Source of the DNA: Toxonevra muliebris
Lineage: Eukaryota; Arthropoda; Insecta; Diptera; Pallopteridae
Direction of reading: 5' to 3'
DNA: 64,000 bases
Assembly: GCA_963691655.1 (NCBI GenBank)
Contig: OY829326.1
Location: 71,417,235 to 71,481,234 of the forward strand
Both the position numbers and the translations under genes were made by a program. Positions 11,671 to 24,459 of the stretch are shown piece by piece (the stretch's first letter is position 1; every line of letters begins with the position of its first letter). The notes beneath the pieces were generated by a model, which ran no database searches, was not told the DNA's origin, and saw nothing but the letters and a program-made list of their open reading frames with translations.

Positions 11671-12125
11671 GTAACGTAAATGAGGGTTATTCGGATCGAT
11701 GTATATAATTCGGATCGATTTTGTTTTGCTAATAACTTTTTTTTGGTATTTTTTAAAATTATGTCCTTTTTTCAAAACGAACGAGAAATATATTCCCTTT
11801 CTAATGGTATGCAACACACAATTATTTCAAATTAATCAGTTGTGAGCGAAGAGTGAGCGTATTTTCATACAAAGCCTTAGCAAATAATATAAGAAAACCA
11901 CAAATTTTATAACAATAATAACTTTTTTGCTGGTAAGTATATTTATATAATTTATATAGGGTTTTTTCACTAACCATTCTGCTATAATTTGGTAAAAATA
12001 AGCACCATTTTAGAAAACACACTTTGAAAAAAAAAGTGACTTTTAAAATTGATCCGAATTACCAGCATCCGTTTTTCTACTTGCATATGTATAATTCGGA
12101 TCGATGATCCGAATTACCCGCCAAT
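11671..12125. repeat. Dispersed repeat rich in TTCGGATCGAT
   Basis: Starting at GTAACGTAAATG (11671), about 115 bp match the right edge of the window (63886-64000): a GG(T)TTATTCGGATCGAT motif, a second ATTCGGATCGATTTTG, then TTTTGCTAATAACTTTT and GGTATTTTTTAAAATTA. The motif reappears inverted at 12050 and as a near-palindrome at 12092-12118 (ATTCGGATCGATGATCCGAAT). Further single copies lie at 12224, 13353, 13390 and 13589. The repeat has no coding capacity and I cannot assign it to a family. Confidence 0.6.
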
Positions 12126-12129
12126 GAGG

Positions 12130-13650
12130 TGTTTGCAGAATTACAGAATTTAGAAAAACTATATAGTTTTAATTAATGAAAGTTTTTTTAGTTAGGATTA
12201 AGATATAATAGGTGATGTTTGGAGGTAATTCGGATCGACCCTTTGTTTAGAGAGTTTTTGTAGAATTTGAGTTCAAAGTTTAGATAAACTTGAAAAATAT
12301 TTTGAATTTTAGTCAAAAATTTTCCATTTTAAAATCAAAAAATATTTTTTTTTATTAATATATTAATTGAAATTAGTAGTGTTTCTTAAAGTTATAGTAA
12401 TTTTGAAACTAACTAGTAATTTTTAGTCAAATTCAATATGAAAAATATTTTTAAAAACTGTTTGTGTTTAATGACTAGCATTTTTTTTATTCCAGACCAC
12501 ATTTTAATTTTTGATTATGTCAATATACTCACAAATTTTAATTCAGAAATTTCTTAGAATGATTCGAAGAAATGATTTTTTATATATATCATTGTTCATC
12601 AGCACACGAGCGTGGCCGCCGACTAGCGGATCCAGAGATTTACCTTAAGGGGTTAACATTTGTTCATCTCTTTTAAATTTTTTTTTTATTTGTGGCCAAT
12701 GATCAAATATATGAAATTCTTATCAGTAAGGAAGGGGGAGTTAGGGAGGCTTTGGGGACGGGGGGGGGGGGAGTTCAGAGGAGGAGGTTAGCATGGAGTT
12801 GGTAGTGAGGGTAGTTAACCCCAAACCCTCTCCCCTTTCCTACGCCCCTTAGACCCGCTATTGCTCCTACGTAAGATTGCACAGTCCCATACTTTTGTTT
12901 TTAATATATTCGCATTTATCGCCCAGCCACAGCCTCTTCCCCTAATTTTGATACGCCCATGAGTAGGCCCTTAATTGAGAATTAGTTCGGTGTAGAACAA
13001 GTAAGTCTCTATATCAAATTTTATTGATTTAGCTCGATATGATATTCGAAGATATTGGATTTTTGCGAAAATGCCACTCCCACTTTGAGATACGACCGAA
13101 TTTTATAGCCCACAGCTTGACATACACATAAATGCATCTTTGCACCAAATTTTACTAAGATCGGACAAACGGTATATGATTACATAAGGAAAATACATAG
13201 ATTTGGACAATAATTTTTTTGTCTGTGTGTGTATGTATTTACGCATAGATACATAAATTTTTTTTTTTTTATATATATTTTCCTTAAACATCAAATTTAT
13301 CTTCTGCATCTAAATAAACCTCAAATTAATGATAATTTGCTATAATTACGTACCTCATCGATCCGAATTACATAAACACTTAATTTTTCCATCCGAATTA
13401 CATGCAATCAAATTATTTTTAGGTGATGTTACCTTAGTAATTATTAAAAAAAAAAGTTATGATTTTTTTTCTTTGGTAGTTAACAACTTTAAAAGAGGAA
13501 GAAATATGCTTTAATTTTGTATTAAAACATTATTTTTCATAAATCTGTAATCCTTATTTTTAGCACTCAAAGCTTCCCTTGCAAAAATCGAGCCGAATTA
13601 TCTACACTTACGTTATTCCAACAGTTTTGCGCTCTCCTGAAAAGTTGACG
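12130..13650. other. Noncoding stretch with G-rich and C-rich tracts
   Basis: A poly-G run (12762-12772) sits in a purine-rich then pyrimidine-rich block (12725-12860). Scattered ATCCGAATTAC motifs belong to the repeat described at 11671. No supportable gene. Confidence 0.4.
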
Positions 13651-13689
13651 ATTTAGAAAGAAGTCGTTTTGTTAAATGTCCATATATTT

Positions 13690-15831
13690 ATTTATATACA
13701 CACTTATAATCTGACACATACTATGAAACCTCATATGACACCGACGTGGCATTTGATTTTAATTTTTGTCAATTTACTCCACTATAATTTTCCTTCAGCC
13801 CCGAGTAAAGGTGTTATCACATCGAAATCAATTTTTTCAACCTTTTTCAAAAGTACACTTAACACGCCTATGAGTTAGTAGCTTTTATACTAAAGAGCAG
13901 AACTTGGGCACTCTACTATCGCTGTGGAGGCAAACAAATACTCATTTAACTAATCAATTTGTAGAATAGTGAACATATTTAAATTTGTTTCTATGAAAAC
14001 TAGCTGTTTTTCACTTGCATACTTTTCCGTTGTTTTATCATATCAATATATGATAACAATCTAATCTAATTTAATCTATCAGCATTTTATTGTCTCCCAT
14101 TGCATTAATTTTAAAATTTTACTCGAAACGTTTCACTGATTTTACCCGTTAACTTCTAAAACAACGTTTATATTATAATTATTTACAATGAATTAATGGG
14201 ATCTCAACAGTCACCACGCAAAAAATCAAGAAATTATTTTAACCAATTTCAGGCTGATGGTTTTTTCGAAAAAAAAAGGTCAGATGGTTATAATAGCCCT
14301 AAAATAAGTTAATTTTAACTGTTAATTTTTGTTTTAAATCAATTTTATATTCCTAGTAAATGATAAATTTTTATATTTATATTTTCATGTTAAATATGCA
14401 GCATAATCATTTTAATTTGTTTAACACACTTTTTGTTTTTAGCTTTAATTTAATTCAATTAACTCAATTTCAATCCTTAATAAAATAAAAATAATAATAA
14501 GCCAAAATAATCCAATTACATTTAATGCAATCAAATCAAACTAAAAGCAAAATCAAATTTCGATTGGCAGCAAAACTAATTCGCACTCTTCACAACAACA
14601 ACAGCAACAGTTGGAGCAACAACAACTATGCAATAGCATACAAATAAAATGCAACGCTTCAATAATTGAGAATTTTCCAAAATTAGATTCAATTGTAGCA
14701 ACAACAGTAGAAAAAACAACAACTACAATGAACAAAATAACAAATTTAAAGTGAATGAAATACAATAAACTCACACATACACACACGAAACCACACATAG
14801 AGATAAATATGCATGCATGTATGTGTAGATGCACACACACGCAAGTGTAGCGCCATCTGCTGGTGCTATGCACAATCCGCATACAGGTGAAAATGCCAGC
14901 AAAATGGGCAAAAGACAGACAAATTGCCACATAAAAAACCAAAGCGGAAAGTTGCAACAAATACAAAAAAAAAAAGAAAAACAACAGAAATTGAAAGAGA
15001 AAATGGATACGGAAACGGATGTGGATGAGTGGAGGAACGTAACGCTTGAATGCGACACATTTTTGGTGCGATAGATAGACGGACAGACAATGATACGGAG
15101 ACATGTTGCTATTTGGAAAACCATCAGAAGCACAAATATATTTTGGTTGAACTGAAATTGGTGCACGATGGTGAACGATGAGCGACGCAAACAAAAACAT
15201 TTTCATATAAATCTCAAAAACAATTGCAGCAATATTGACAAAGTATTGTCAGCAATAGCAGTGGTAGTAGCAACAACAATGAAAACAACGAAAATGCATT
15301 CGTGTGCACACAATTAAAAACCTCAAACTGGCAAATGGACACATATTTACACACACACACATAAGCGCTCCACACTTTTATAAATGCTTGAAATATTGGT
15401 TTGCATCGCCACACACAAACATACAAAGTTGCAAGAGCAACAACGACAGTTGCAACATATCATTTTGCTGCATTGTATTAACCACAGCTGGAGACAGAAG
15501 TACACAAACATACACACGCACATACACACACACACACATTATTAATCCTCCATGATTGGCACAATATCGAAATGAACAACGAATATCAATGAGATTGGAG
15601 AGAGGGCGAGAGCGCAAAGGCGAGAGGATGGCAGCATTGAAATAAGTAGATTTTAAAAGTCTATATGCAACAGAGAGTCTATAGACAAGCAGCGCATTCA
15701 TATGTCATCCACACACATATCGACCATGTTACTGTCACTGAACACCTCAAGAGAGGGGGCCTCAAACTTTTGTCGTCACCATTGCGTGCTGCAAATAAGA
15801 TGACCAGAACCAGAGGAGTAGTGTGAAATGT

Positions 15832-15867
<36 letters not shown>

Positions 15868-17690
15868 TATAGCATCAACATCAACAACAGAAAGCTACAG
15901 TTTCACTGGCAGATTTGTTTGCATGTCAAACTCTGTGGCTCCCTTTTCATATATTTATGTACATATGTACTACCTCACTCCCTCACTCTCTCCTATTTAC
16001 ATTTCCAATCTCTCTTTCTCATTTAGTCGGTATACTGTCAAACACAGTGGTACAAATTTAATTTTAAACTGAAGCTATTTAGTCGCAACATTGTTTGTTT
16101 GTCGATTGCTTTTAATAAAACTCGCCACCCGTTCGCCTGCATTCAACTGCCAAAAGGACAAAATAAAAAAAAAAATAAATCTCAAAAAGTATTTTGTCCA
16201 TTCATCGTCCAAGCTAGGGAGTTTCGGGAGGCGTGAGTTGTGTACACATATTTTGCCCACTTTTATTTTTTGCATATCCACCGATGCCACACGTTGTTCA
16301 TTCAAATTAATCCGACGTGTTTGTTCATTTTTGAATAGGCGGCATCTACTTTATTTTGTGTACAAATGTAATAGAATATGTCTGTAAGTATGAATGCATG
16401 TGTGTTTGTAGGCACTTGAATCAGTCAATCGGGCTGATGGTTATGCTGCATTTCTTTCATTTTCTTTTTTGCTGCTGTCGTTTTGTTTCTGGTTTTGTCA
16501 ACAACATCGATTTTAATTAAAGAATTAACATGAATATGTCAACTGCTTACGCTGTGTGGATTTTAAAATATTCCGGCATGTATTGATGAGAGTAAAAAAT
16601 TTAGTGTAGTTCGAAGTTTTAGAACAGGAGCGTTTTACGGTTTGTGGCGCATTTAGAGCTCATCGGTTGAAGAGCTATTTAAGAGGGAGTTCTTATTTTT
16701 CGACCCAAAAAACCACAATTTTCAGTAATTTTTTTCTCAGTGATATAGAGGTATAATTTGTTCCTTCTATTAAGCAAACCCTTAAAATTACAAAAGAGAT
16801 TTTTCCCTTCATATCATTTTTATTATAAAGGGCGTCGAAGTGGAGGCCGCAAAAAAGAGGTATCAAACGGAAATACCTATAACTCCGGTCCAGGACATCT
16901 GAAACAAAATAATTAAACTGCATTTGAAATTTTGTTCTCCTGTGTTCCAGCTAGAATAAAGTCAGAATACTTAGGAGGCGATAAACATTAAGCAAGTGCA
17001 TATTAAGTCACGATTTTAGATGGTTACAATAAAACTGATTTTATAATTGAGATCAGCCAACTCCAATTTATTTGTATGCTAAATGATCTGAGAACTCCAT
17101 CGACTTTTGTCCAACCCTTGTATATGATCAAATTAATGTTGATCGATCAGAAATTTTAATATGTTCTTCTACTGTATTGACTAGAATAAAAAAGATTGGG
17201 TAATTTTCGGATTTAAAAAGGTAATGCTGAGCAATCCTGCATTCATTCTGTTTTTGATTTGAAGATTTGTCCTGGAACAGAGCTTGAAAAATTTAGAAAT
17301 TGATAACAAATACAAGAAATTATCGTGTTATGGTAAATTTAGACTTATTCGAAAGGCAATAAAAAGCAGTACTTTGTATAGTGTATTGGAAGTTTTTCAA
17401 CCACCAGATGTTTAGAAGCGATTAAATCGAAAAGTGGTAGATAGAAAATAGGTAGATAGATAATGATGTAGTGGGAAAATAGTGAGGTATGTGATTTTCT
17501 TAAAAATCTCTGTAATATTTTCAATAACACTTAAATTTAGTCCTGGTAAGAAAATCCTTTAGATTTTGAATTGAATTTGAAAAACAAAAAGCTATCCTTA
17601 TATTTTTTTCTGTCACGTAAAATATGCAGTAATTTTTAAAATCTATCAGTAAAGACTGGTTAAAAACAGAATTTTTTAAATTTAAGGCGA
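13690..17690. other. Noncoding stretch with CA and CAA/CAG low complexity
   Basis: This reads like long intronic or intergenic fly DNA: CAACAACAGCAG tracts (14590-14640, 15260-15280), CA repeats (14765-14790, 15345-15362, 15505-15540), and a pure T run (about 15838-15866). The long minus-strand frame at 14553-15206 is made of hydrophobic and Cys/Val runs from these repeats and is not a credible gene. No exon could be supported. Confidence 0.5.
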
Positions 17691-17705
17691 TAGTTCACAT
17701 CATAA

Positions 17706-18854
17706 TGTGGTAGCCGTAGCCTAGTGGTTAGGTTTGGTTATTATGGCAGTCAGTCTGAATGACCAACTCACTTAGACCCTAAACGGGTCCATGGTGATAT
17801 CACAGCGCGGCACGGAAAGCGCCAGATACTTCCGTAAGTGAATTAAAAGCATATTTGCTTAGAAAACCCACTCTGCTTCTAGCTAGAGATGGGTGATTAC
17901 AGAAGAAATGTTCAACTCTTTCTTCCCCTTCCTCGTCCCTGCAACTTCTGCAGAATTCATGGGAGAATATTCCGAATCTGAGAGCGTGCCTGCCAAATAG
18001 CCAATGACTGGTTATGCAAGCCACGACCTTAGAGATGTCCTCTCTCGGAAGGCTGAGCAGCCCTCTCGACCAAGACCTATTGGCCTCATGCTCGACCTAT
18101 TCTTCAACATTAGTTTACAGGTGGCAATAGGTATGCCAATATTGCCTCTGTCCATACACAGGAGAAGGTTAGTACCCTGTCTGGCTAACTCATCAGCCCT
18201 GCAGTTTCCTTCAATGTTCTTAAGCCCCGGAACCCATATTAGGTGTATCTGAAAACTGTGTTAATATCCTTTAGGGCAACCTGAGCAACCTTTGATTTTA
18301 GTGCCACCGAATTCATTGATCTTATAGCCGACTGGCAGTCCGAGTATATATTTATAATGGTTTTTGTTATGGCGTGCCTACCTAAGTAAACGGCTACCTC
18401 TTTTATCGCTAGGACCTCTGCTTGATATACACTGCAGTGGTCGGTGAGACGAACAGATAGTTCCAGTCCTAGTTCTTTTGAGAAAACTCCAAAGCCAACT
18501 CAATCGTCAAGCTGGGATCCGTCTGTATAAATATTGAGTTCTTCACTAGCCTAGTGGTTAGTATGTTGGACTAGTTCTCAGAGGTGCCCGGGTTCACATC
18601 TCGGCACGCTCAAAAAAAAAAAAAAATAATAGAAAATACAAATTTTTCTACAAGGCATCACTTCTTGGCTGGCAATGTCAAACCTCCAAGAGAAAAGAAT
18701 TACTATGAAAAGCTTTTCACTTCGCCGTTCGGATTCGGTATAAAACTGTAGGTCTCTTCCATTCGTGTGTAAATATAACTCATACAACATAAATGGATGC
18801 GAAAAGCTCGGCCTTAGCTCTCCAGGGGCTGTTGTGCCATAGTAGTAGTAGTAG
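17706..18854 (+). mobile_element. SINE-B copy split by a LINE, with 15-bp target duplication
   Basis: The SINE head (17706-17731, TGTGGTAGCCGTAGCC then CTAGTGGTTAG) resumes at 18562 with TATGTTGGACTAG, the B box GGGTTCACATCTCGG, an A-rich linker, a unique body (AAGCTTTTCACTTCGCCGTTCGGATTCGG...), and a (TAG)n tail at 18839-18854. TAGTTCACATC(A/T)TAA flanks the whole (17691-17705 and 18855-18869, one mismatch). The interruption is the LINE fragment at 17732-18546. A second copy of this SINE lies inverted at 49829-50138, uninterrupted. Confidence 0.85.
17732..18546 (-). mobile_element. 5'-truncated LINE (RNase H and Cys/His end) inserted in SINE-B
   Basis: The minus strand reads IYTDGSQLD, DHCSVYQAEVLAIKE, IYSDCQSAIRSMNS, a damaged EGN.RADELA region, then CRSCRDEEGEERVEHFFCN and a short 3' UTR. 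These are the RNase H domain and terminal Cys/His cluster of an I/LOA/R1-group LINE. Stops and frameshifts break it. TAGCCTAGTGGTTAG, a piece of the SINE head, is duplicated at both ends (17717-17731 and 18547-18561), which proves insertion into the SINE and gives exact boundaries. It is 815 bp long. The original reverse transcriptase part was lost by 5' truncation. Confidence 0.88.
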
Positions 18855-18883
18855 TAGTTCACATCTTAAACGGGAAACCTATA

Positions 18884-20382
18884 TTACAATAAGGACTGCG
18901 CCCAATAAAATTCTTCGCCGATTTTTATAAACTAAACTTTCGTTAATAAAGTATTTTATTTTGTAAATTCTTTTTAGATTGGGGGAAAAAATAAAAAACC
19001 AAGAATTATTGTTTTTTAATGAAAAGTATGAATTTCTCAGGAACCCCGTTCATTAATGTTTTTATGGTAGTATCCAACTCCAACAGCTGCTGAAGGCCAC
19101 TTTCTTTTAAAGCCTTGAGGGTCTTTGGCCACTTTTTTTTTGTTAACTTCTCTTCAAAATGCAATATCTCTCAATCGGCCTTAATTCTAGACAGTTCGGT
19201 GGATTGGAATCACTCTAAGGCCCCTTCGCCGTAGTGACATGAAGCGAGGTCACGCCAAAAAAAGTGGATACTCCATGTTGGTGTAAAAATGGAAGCAACT
19301 TTTTTTGCAAGCATTCCTTCACATATATTTCGCCGTTGATTGTACCCGATGTCACGAATGAGCTGCTCCTGCTGCTGCCACAACTAGAAAATGCCTGCCA
19401 AACAAGGAATTACTTTGGGAATTTTTTCATCGAGAATCGGCTGTATAAAATTCCTGCCCAGGAAGCTGCTAAAAGTCAGCTAAAAATTAAGTCTAGTCAT
19501 CCATTAAGCAGCTTTCGAATTTCTTAACAAAACCTTGTTCCAACTTTTGAGCTCATTGTTTCGTAGTTTCATTCTTGACGACATTTCTATCCGGAACTTT
19601 TTGCACCTTATACGTCTTCAGCCCAGTTTCCTTCTTAGTCCAATGTACGAAAGTTTCTGTGCAATCAGCCTTCCTCGCCAATTTCCTTTCCTGCTTGGAT
19701 TTTTCTTCAGAATGGTCACAATTTTCATTGCCTTCTCACGATCAAATGCTCCTTTCTATTTAGCAGAGCCTTTATTCCGAGCAATACACAGTTCTTTCTT
19801 AAAACATTTAATAACTCGAGAATGGTTGTATAACTATGAAGAGAAGAGAAATGTGTAAAGCATACAAACAATCGTTTTGTTTTTATTTGTTTGCGTTTGT
19901 TTTGGTTGGTTCTCGTTCGCTCTTCAAACATTTTCGGATCGTTGACAATCGAAGGAATTAAGTTTTTATTATTGTTCGTTTGCGAACGAACTAAATGCAT
20001 TCAATTTGAGAAGATTATGCTCGGTCGCAGATTTTATTTTGTCAAGTTCGAGTAGTGAGTGAATCAAATGAAGAAGAACTTTTTTCTTTTTATCAAGATC
20101 CGAATTTTTCCGTACCCTAGTTGTAGGGTTAGGCCCTATCTCTTTGGCAATTTTTTTAAAAGACAAGCGAGGTTGTTTTTTTTTTAAATTTTGCCAGTTC
20201 GCTTGCCATTTTTGTGTTAAATAAATTTTTATTGAATATAAGCGACACATAATATTTTCTGACATTTAATTCAGCGGTTATAAGATAAAAATTTTTTAAT
20301 TTGAATCTATCAATAGCACAGTATGTGAAAGTATGGAAAGAAATGTAACGGACAATTTTATTCGGCGCAGTTCTTATTGTAA
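18884..20382 (-). mobile_element. Decayed Tc1/mariner-superfamily transposon
   Basis: The left end TTACAATAAGGACTGCGCCC (18884) is matched by the inverted right end ending at 20382, about 29 of 31 bases over the wider repeat. TA lies outside both (18882-18883 and 20383-20384). Inside, on the minus strand, lies a broken transposase. The 1.5-kb length suits a full-size element. Many stops show it is an old insertion. Confidence 0.8.
19030..20240 (-). pseudogene. Tc1/mariner-like transposase, heavily broken
   Basis: On the minus strand, MASELAKF followed by QPRLSFKKIAKEIG near 20100-20230 looks like the N-terminal helix-turn-helix. Further down are DEKIPKVIPCLAG and FWRDLASCHYGEGALE, the latter matching the FWxDLAS.HY block around the second catalytic Asp. 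The tail continues through EEKLTKKKWPKTLKAL to MNGVPEKFILF near 19035. Several stops and frameshifts separate these pieces, and the block around the third acidic residue is not recognisable. It cannot be functional. Confidence 0.65.
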
Positions 20383-20389
20383 TACTGCA

Positions 20390-23120
20390 TACTTTAGATT
20401 TTTTAGGTTCCTTTTTTTGTAACAGCCACATAGAAAAGGTTCCATACAATGATGATCTGAGTAGATCTTTTGATCATACGAAATCACAGTACCGAATTTT
20501 TCATCTGATATTCTAAAACATTTCTTTTTTTTTGTAATTTTTTTATCATCAAAGTTCAAAAAGTTACCTGAGCTGCCACGGTGATCAGCGGCTATAAAAA
20601 ATACAAAAAATGAAAACGCGTCGAACAAACGGTCACAAAAACAAAATTTCTCTCCTACCGATCACATGCTACAATTGATTATTTTAGCTGTAAGTCTGGA
20701 ACAGAATGTGAAACGTGAAGTTTGCACCTGTAGCAGAGAATGTAGCGTAACAAACAACGAAGAGCGACAAAGAAAAATGTGAACAGAATGTGCATCTCTG
20801 AAGCTCATGTTTATTGTAATAGTAAACACACACAATCATATTTTTCTCCTCATTTTTACAATCAGAGTGCTTTAAATTGCAAACCAATTAATTTTTTTTT
20901 ACAAGTTCTATAAATAATTCAGTGCATTCTTATACTTTTTTTTTTTGACAATCAGCTGTTATGGTTAAAGCACGACAAAGTTGAAAATTTTTTACTTTGC
21001 GCTTCATCTTCAGCGGCAGCGACAACTTCACATTGTAATCTAGCTCATATAAAACACATGCATTTTACTTTTGACAGATTGAAGCGCTTCAGTTACTTCA
21101 GCTTCACATTCTACCCCATTTTAACCCTTTTTTTATGCAATAGAAAATAAGAGCGCTTGCCGATCAGCTGTTAAGTGACTCAACTTATCATCTTATTCTG
21201 GATCAGAGGAGCTCAGCGGTTCATGTGGAGGGGAGAGAGTTAGGGGAAAACCCCAGTGGATCTCATGTGAATGGCATACATTTACCGCTGGGTGGATATC
21301 TTGAAGTCCTAATTCAAAATCATAATGCAAAAAATTTGAGTACATTTTCAAATCAGCCCCTTTTTCTTTTGGAAAGTTTTATGTTCTTCAAGATTGCTTG
21401 AATGTTACAATTCGCCCCTGTATCACTTTCAATCAAATAGAAAATACTAGGTATATGCAGTACTTACTAAAAGCACAAACCATTTCTAACAAATGTATTT
21501 AAGTATATACAATTCATAGCACATTTCGATGTCCAGAGCTTGTCAATTATGCCAATACGTTGTTGTTGAAAATATATGTACTTCAAACACTTCAACTTGA
21601 ACAGCGACGAGTAGTAGGTAATATAGTAGTATATGTTGTAGCACTTACAACAAGAACAGCACATCAATGTAAATGGCAAAAACAACAACAACAACAAAAC
21701 AATAAAAACAACAAAAGTAGAAGCAGCAACAATACCATTCTATTTTGACCATACTTCAAAAACATTACAACGCTAGCGACATAGATATTATGCATGGGTA
21801 TTACAAAGTGGCATTAGGGATTTATCAACTGTGGAGAAAGCATGAATTTGGTGTAGCGTAACAAATGTAAACGCTAAAGAACACACACACGTTTACATGT
21901 TGGTATGTGTGTGTATAGAGAGAAGTATTTTGAAATGTCCCTAATGTGAAATAGTACAATAGAGTAGGTGGAGGAGAACGAACTCTTTATGTCCAAACTC
22001 CCACACGTTCAAATACACAAAGTTTTTGTACAGCGATTCGATGACAATCAATGGTTTTTGGTCTGCTGGACACACATACACATTCAACCTGTCATTCAGT
22101 TAGTCAGCCACTTTGAAGTGTTGCAATACCGTAACATGTGAATGTGTGTGTATGAGATTGTTTGTGTATGTGTGGTGCTGCTGCCATCATGCCTCATAAA
22201 GGATTCAAATGTTGTCGAACACCAATGTAACTACTGAAAAAGAGTTGGAGTAGAGTTGAGTGGAGTTAGACACTAATCTGAAATAAATGAAGACTCGGAA
22301 AACAATGTATATAAATGCGTCCATATATATATATATATGTATGTATATGTGTGTGTTGTTGTATGTGTGTGGTTATTCTGGTATTTTTGGTAGTATATGT
22401 TTTTAGTGGTATTGGTTTTTGGTCACATTTGTTTATGTTTGTGGTGGTGATGGTGTTGGTCAAAGTGTACCTACTTTTGTATTTCAATTTTGCATAATTT
22501 TAAGTGTGAGTGTATGCGTTTGTGTGCTGGCGTAAGTTTGTTTGCTCTTCGGTTTATATTAGTAAGTTCCATTACCTTTAATTCATGAAGAAAAAAAGCT
22601 AAAGGCAATAGACGGTTATTTACTATATATGTATTTTAAAGGAGTATCAAAAGTTGGTAAAATGATAAAGTAAATGAAAAATTATAGATAGGTACCTACC
22701 AGGTTTGCGTGCTAAAAAGTTGTTGTGCAGTAAATATGAGTGAATTTATAAAAACTTTTTGCTTAATAGTCAATTGATCCTCTAACTCCCCACTTTTTGA
22801 TTTTGCTCACAATCTCAAATTAGGGTTATAAAAATAAAAAATAAATGTCTGTCGTTCCAGAATTTCGGTTAAGTGTAGTTTCCAACCTGTGCTTCCGAAA
22901 AAGCCATTCACGATGCAATTCGAAAGAAAATAGTTTTTGTTATGCACTAATAATTTTTTTAACGCGATAGGATTAGAATTTGGTTTAATTTTAATTATTC
23001 CAATTTCATATGTTTTTAACGAATAAATGACGCAATTTTCACTTTCAACTGATATAACTTTTAAAATATACGGGGCACAGCGACACCTAGCACAGCTGCA
23101 CATACATACACATTACGACT
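20390..23120. other. Noncoding stretch with microsatellites
   Basis: CAACAACAACAAC (21675-21715), a (TA)n run (22322-22337) and TG-rich tracts (22140-22180, 22335-22375) occur. Frames here are short or repeat-driven. No gene supported. Confidence 0.5.
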
Positions 23121-23127
23121 GACAGGC

Positions 23128-23423
23128 TGAGAGGAAAAGTGGGCTAAAATTAATATAAGAGCAAAAGTGAAATAATTCAGTATCTCAGTGCAAGAATGGC
23201 ACAAGTAATACGGCTTGGAGTGAAAATGAAACGACTTAAAAGTAAGAGCAAAAATGGTATAACAATTCTTTCAGAGAAAAAACAGCATAGTTTTTTATTC
23301 CGTTTTCGCTCTGAACATATTTCGTTTCACTTTTGCTCTAAACATATTTCGTTTTATTTTTGCTCTTAAGTAAAATTATTCCACTTTTTTCTGAACGTAG
23401 AAGTTATACCACTTTTCCTCTCA
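23128..23423. repeat. Candidate foldback element with GAGCAAAA-type motifs
   Basis: TGAGAGGAAAAGTGG at 23128-23142 is exactly complementary to 23409-23423. Between them the motif GAGCAAAA(G/A)TGAAA recurs on the left and its complement TTTCACTTTTGCTC recurs on the right (near 23155, 23245, 23325, 23355). This gives a hairpin-prone 296-bp block. No target duplication was found, so I call it only a candidate element. Confidence 0.5.
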
Positions 23424-23429
23424 TCCTCT

Positions 23430-24067
23430 CAACTACAAACATGTCTACCGTTAGTCTCGATCAAAATATACCGGTGTTTGTTATAGCACGTTATATGAAG
23501 TCCGTCTAGAGGCAGACAATGGAGTTAGAGGGTTAAAGACCGGGTACATCTAATGACTCCTACATATGCAATTCCAACAACATCTCTGCAGGCTGGAAAG
23601 CCATATTTTCTCTTAAATATAAAAATCAATACTTTTTTAGCATTATATATATTTTTGGTTCTTTTTTTTTAATAAGTTCACTTTTTAAAATCAATTTATT
23701 TCTTTCCCTCTTCTTTTACTGACTGCATTAGAGTAAGGAATTGGAAGGGGCTTAACCCCAAAATCTCTGCTTTCAAGTAAAAGTATTTTAAATAATTTCA
23801 AATATGTAAGTATTTATAAAATCAAATTTTAGTATTTATAAATACAAATTTCTAAGCCGTAGCTCCCCAAACTTTCCCGATGGAAAAAATATGTTCGGTT
23901 GCGTATGAAACCGATATCGGTTCCATCTCCGCTGGCTTACCAATATGTCGGAAAACGACATCTTTTTTAGATAACAGCCCGAAAAGCTAAATGTAATCTT
24001 ACTAAAAACTCGGTTGAAATAGTTAAACGATGTCGAACTGACATTGACTGGCGAAAATAAAAATATA
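23430..24067. other. Noncoding stretch
   Basis: Nothing recognisable. The last eight bases before 24076 are the left target duplication of the next element. Confidence 0.45.
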
Positions 24068-24075
24068 ATATAAAC

Positions 24076-24449
24076 CAGGGCGTTCCAAACTCAATTTGTT
24101 TTGAGCCAAATCTGTAGTTCACGACAGGCGCAACAGCCCCCTTTAAAAAATTAATCAGAAATCCATTATTTCTAACACGGAAATTAAATTTTCATTTAGT
24201 TTTTAATTTCAATGTGGTGATTGAAACTCTTTTTTTTTGATAATTGTTCGAAAATCTGGTACAAATTTACAAAGTTCATTCACATAGAACTTTAGACTCT
24301 AAGCTACCTTTTAACAAATTTTTACGGTATTTGACCTTATTGAGAGTAAAAAAAGAATTAAATGCCGCCGAAGCACTGTGCTTATGTAAAAAGTAAACTT
24401 TGGTGATATAAATGAAATTTGGTTTTTTTACTGAGGTTGAAACGCCCTG
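24076..24449. mobile_element. Non-autonomous hAT element with 8-bp target duplication
   Basis: The left end CAGGGCGTTCCAAACTCA and the right end, read inverted as CAGGGCGTTTCAACCTCA, form a terminal repeat. ATATAAAC is exactly duplicated at 24068-24075 and 24450-24457. CAGGG ends with 8-bp duplications are the hAT signature. Length 374 bp, no coding frame. Confidence 0.85.
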
Positions 24450-24459
24450 ATATAAACTA

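Larger units (their letters stand above)
8538..13681. mobile_element. Possible large DNA transposon with nested insertions
   Basis: GGCCATTTGACAAAAC..CTTCT at 8538 and its inverted counterpart ending at 13681 (GGACATTTAACAAAAC..CTTCT on the minus strand) match at about 21 of 26 positions. Further copies of the motif ACAAAAC(N)2CTTCT, in both orientations, lie at 8711, 8828, 8852 and 9038. Between the ends are a decayed transposase-like frame (9179-9895) and a mariner insertion (10008-11266). No target duplication was found at these outer ends, so the true boundaries and the unity of the element are inference. Confidence 0.35.

Noticed and set aside
14553..15206. Long minus-strand open frame of about 217 codons
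   Set aside because: It is driven by CA, CAA and poly-A low complexity, giving runs of Cys, Val, Leu and Phe. Overlapping frames on both strands are equally open, and no domain is recognisable.
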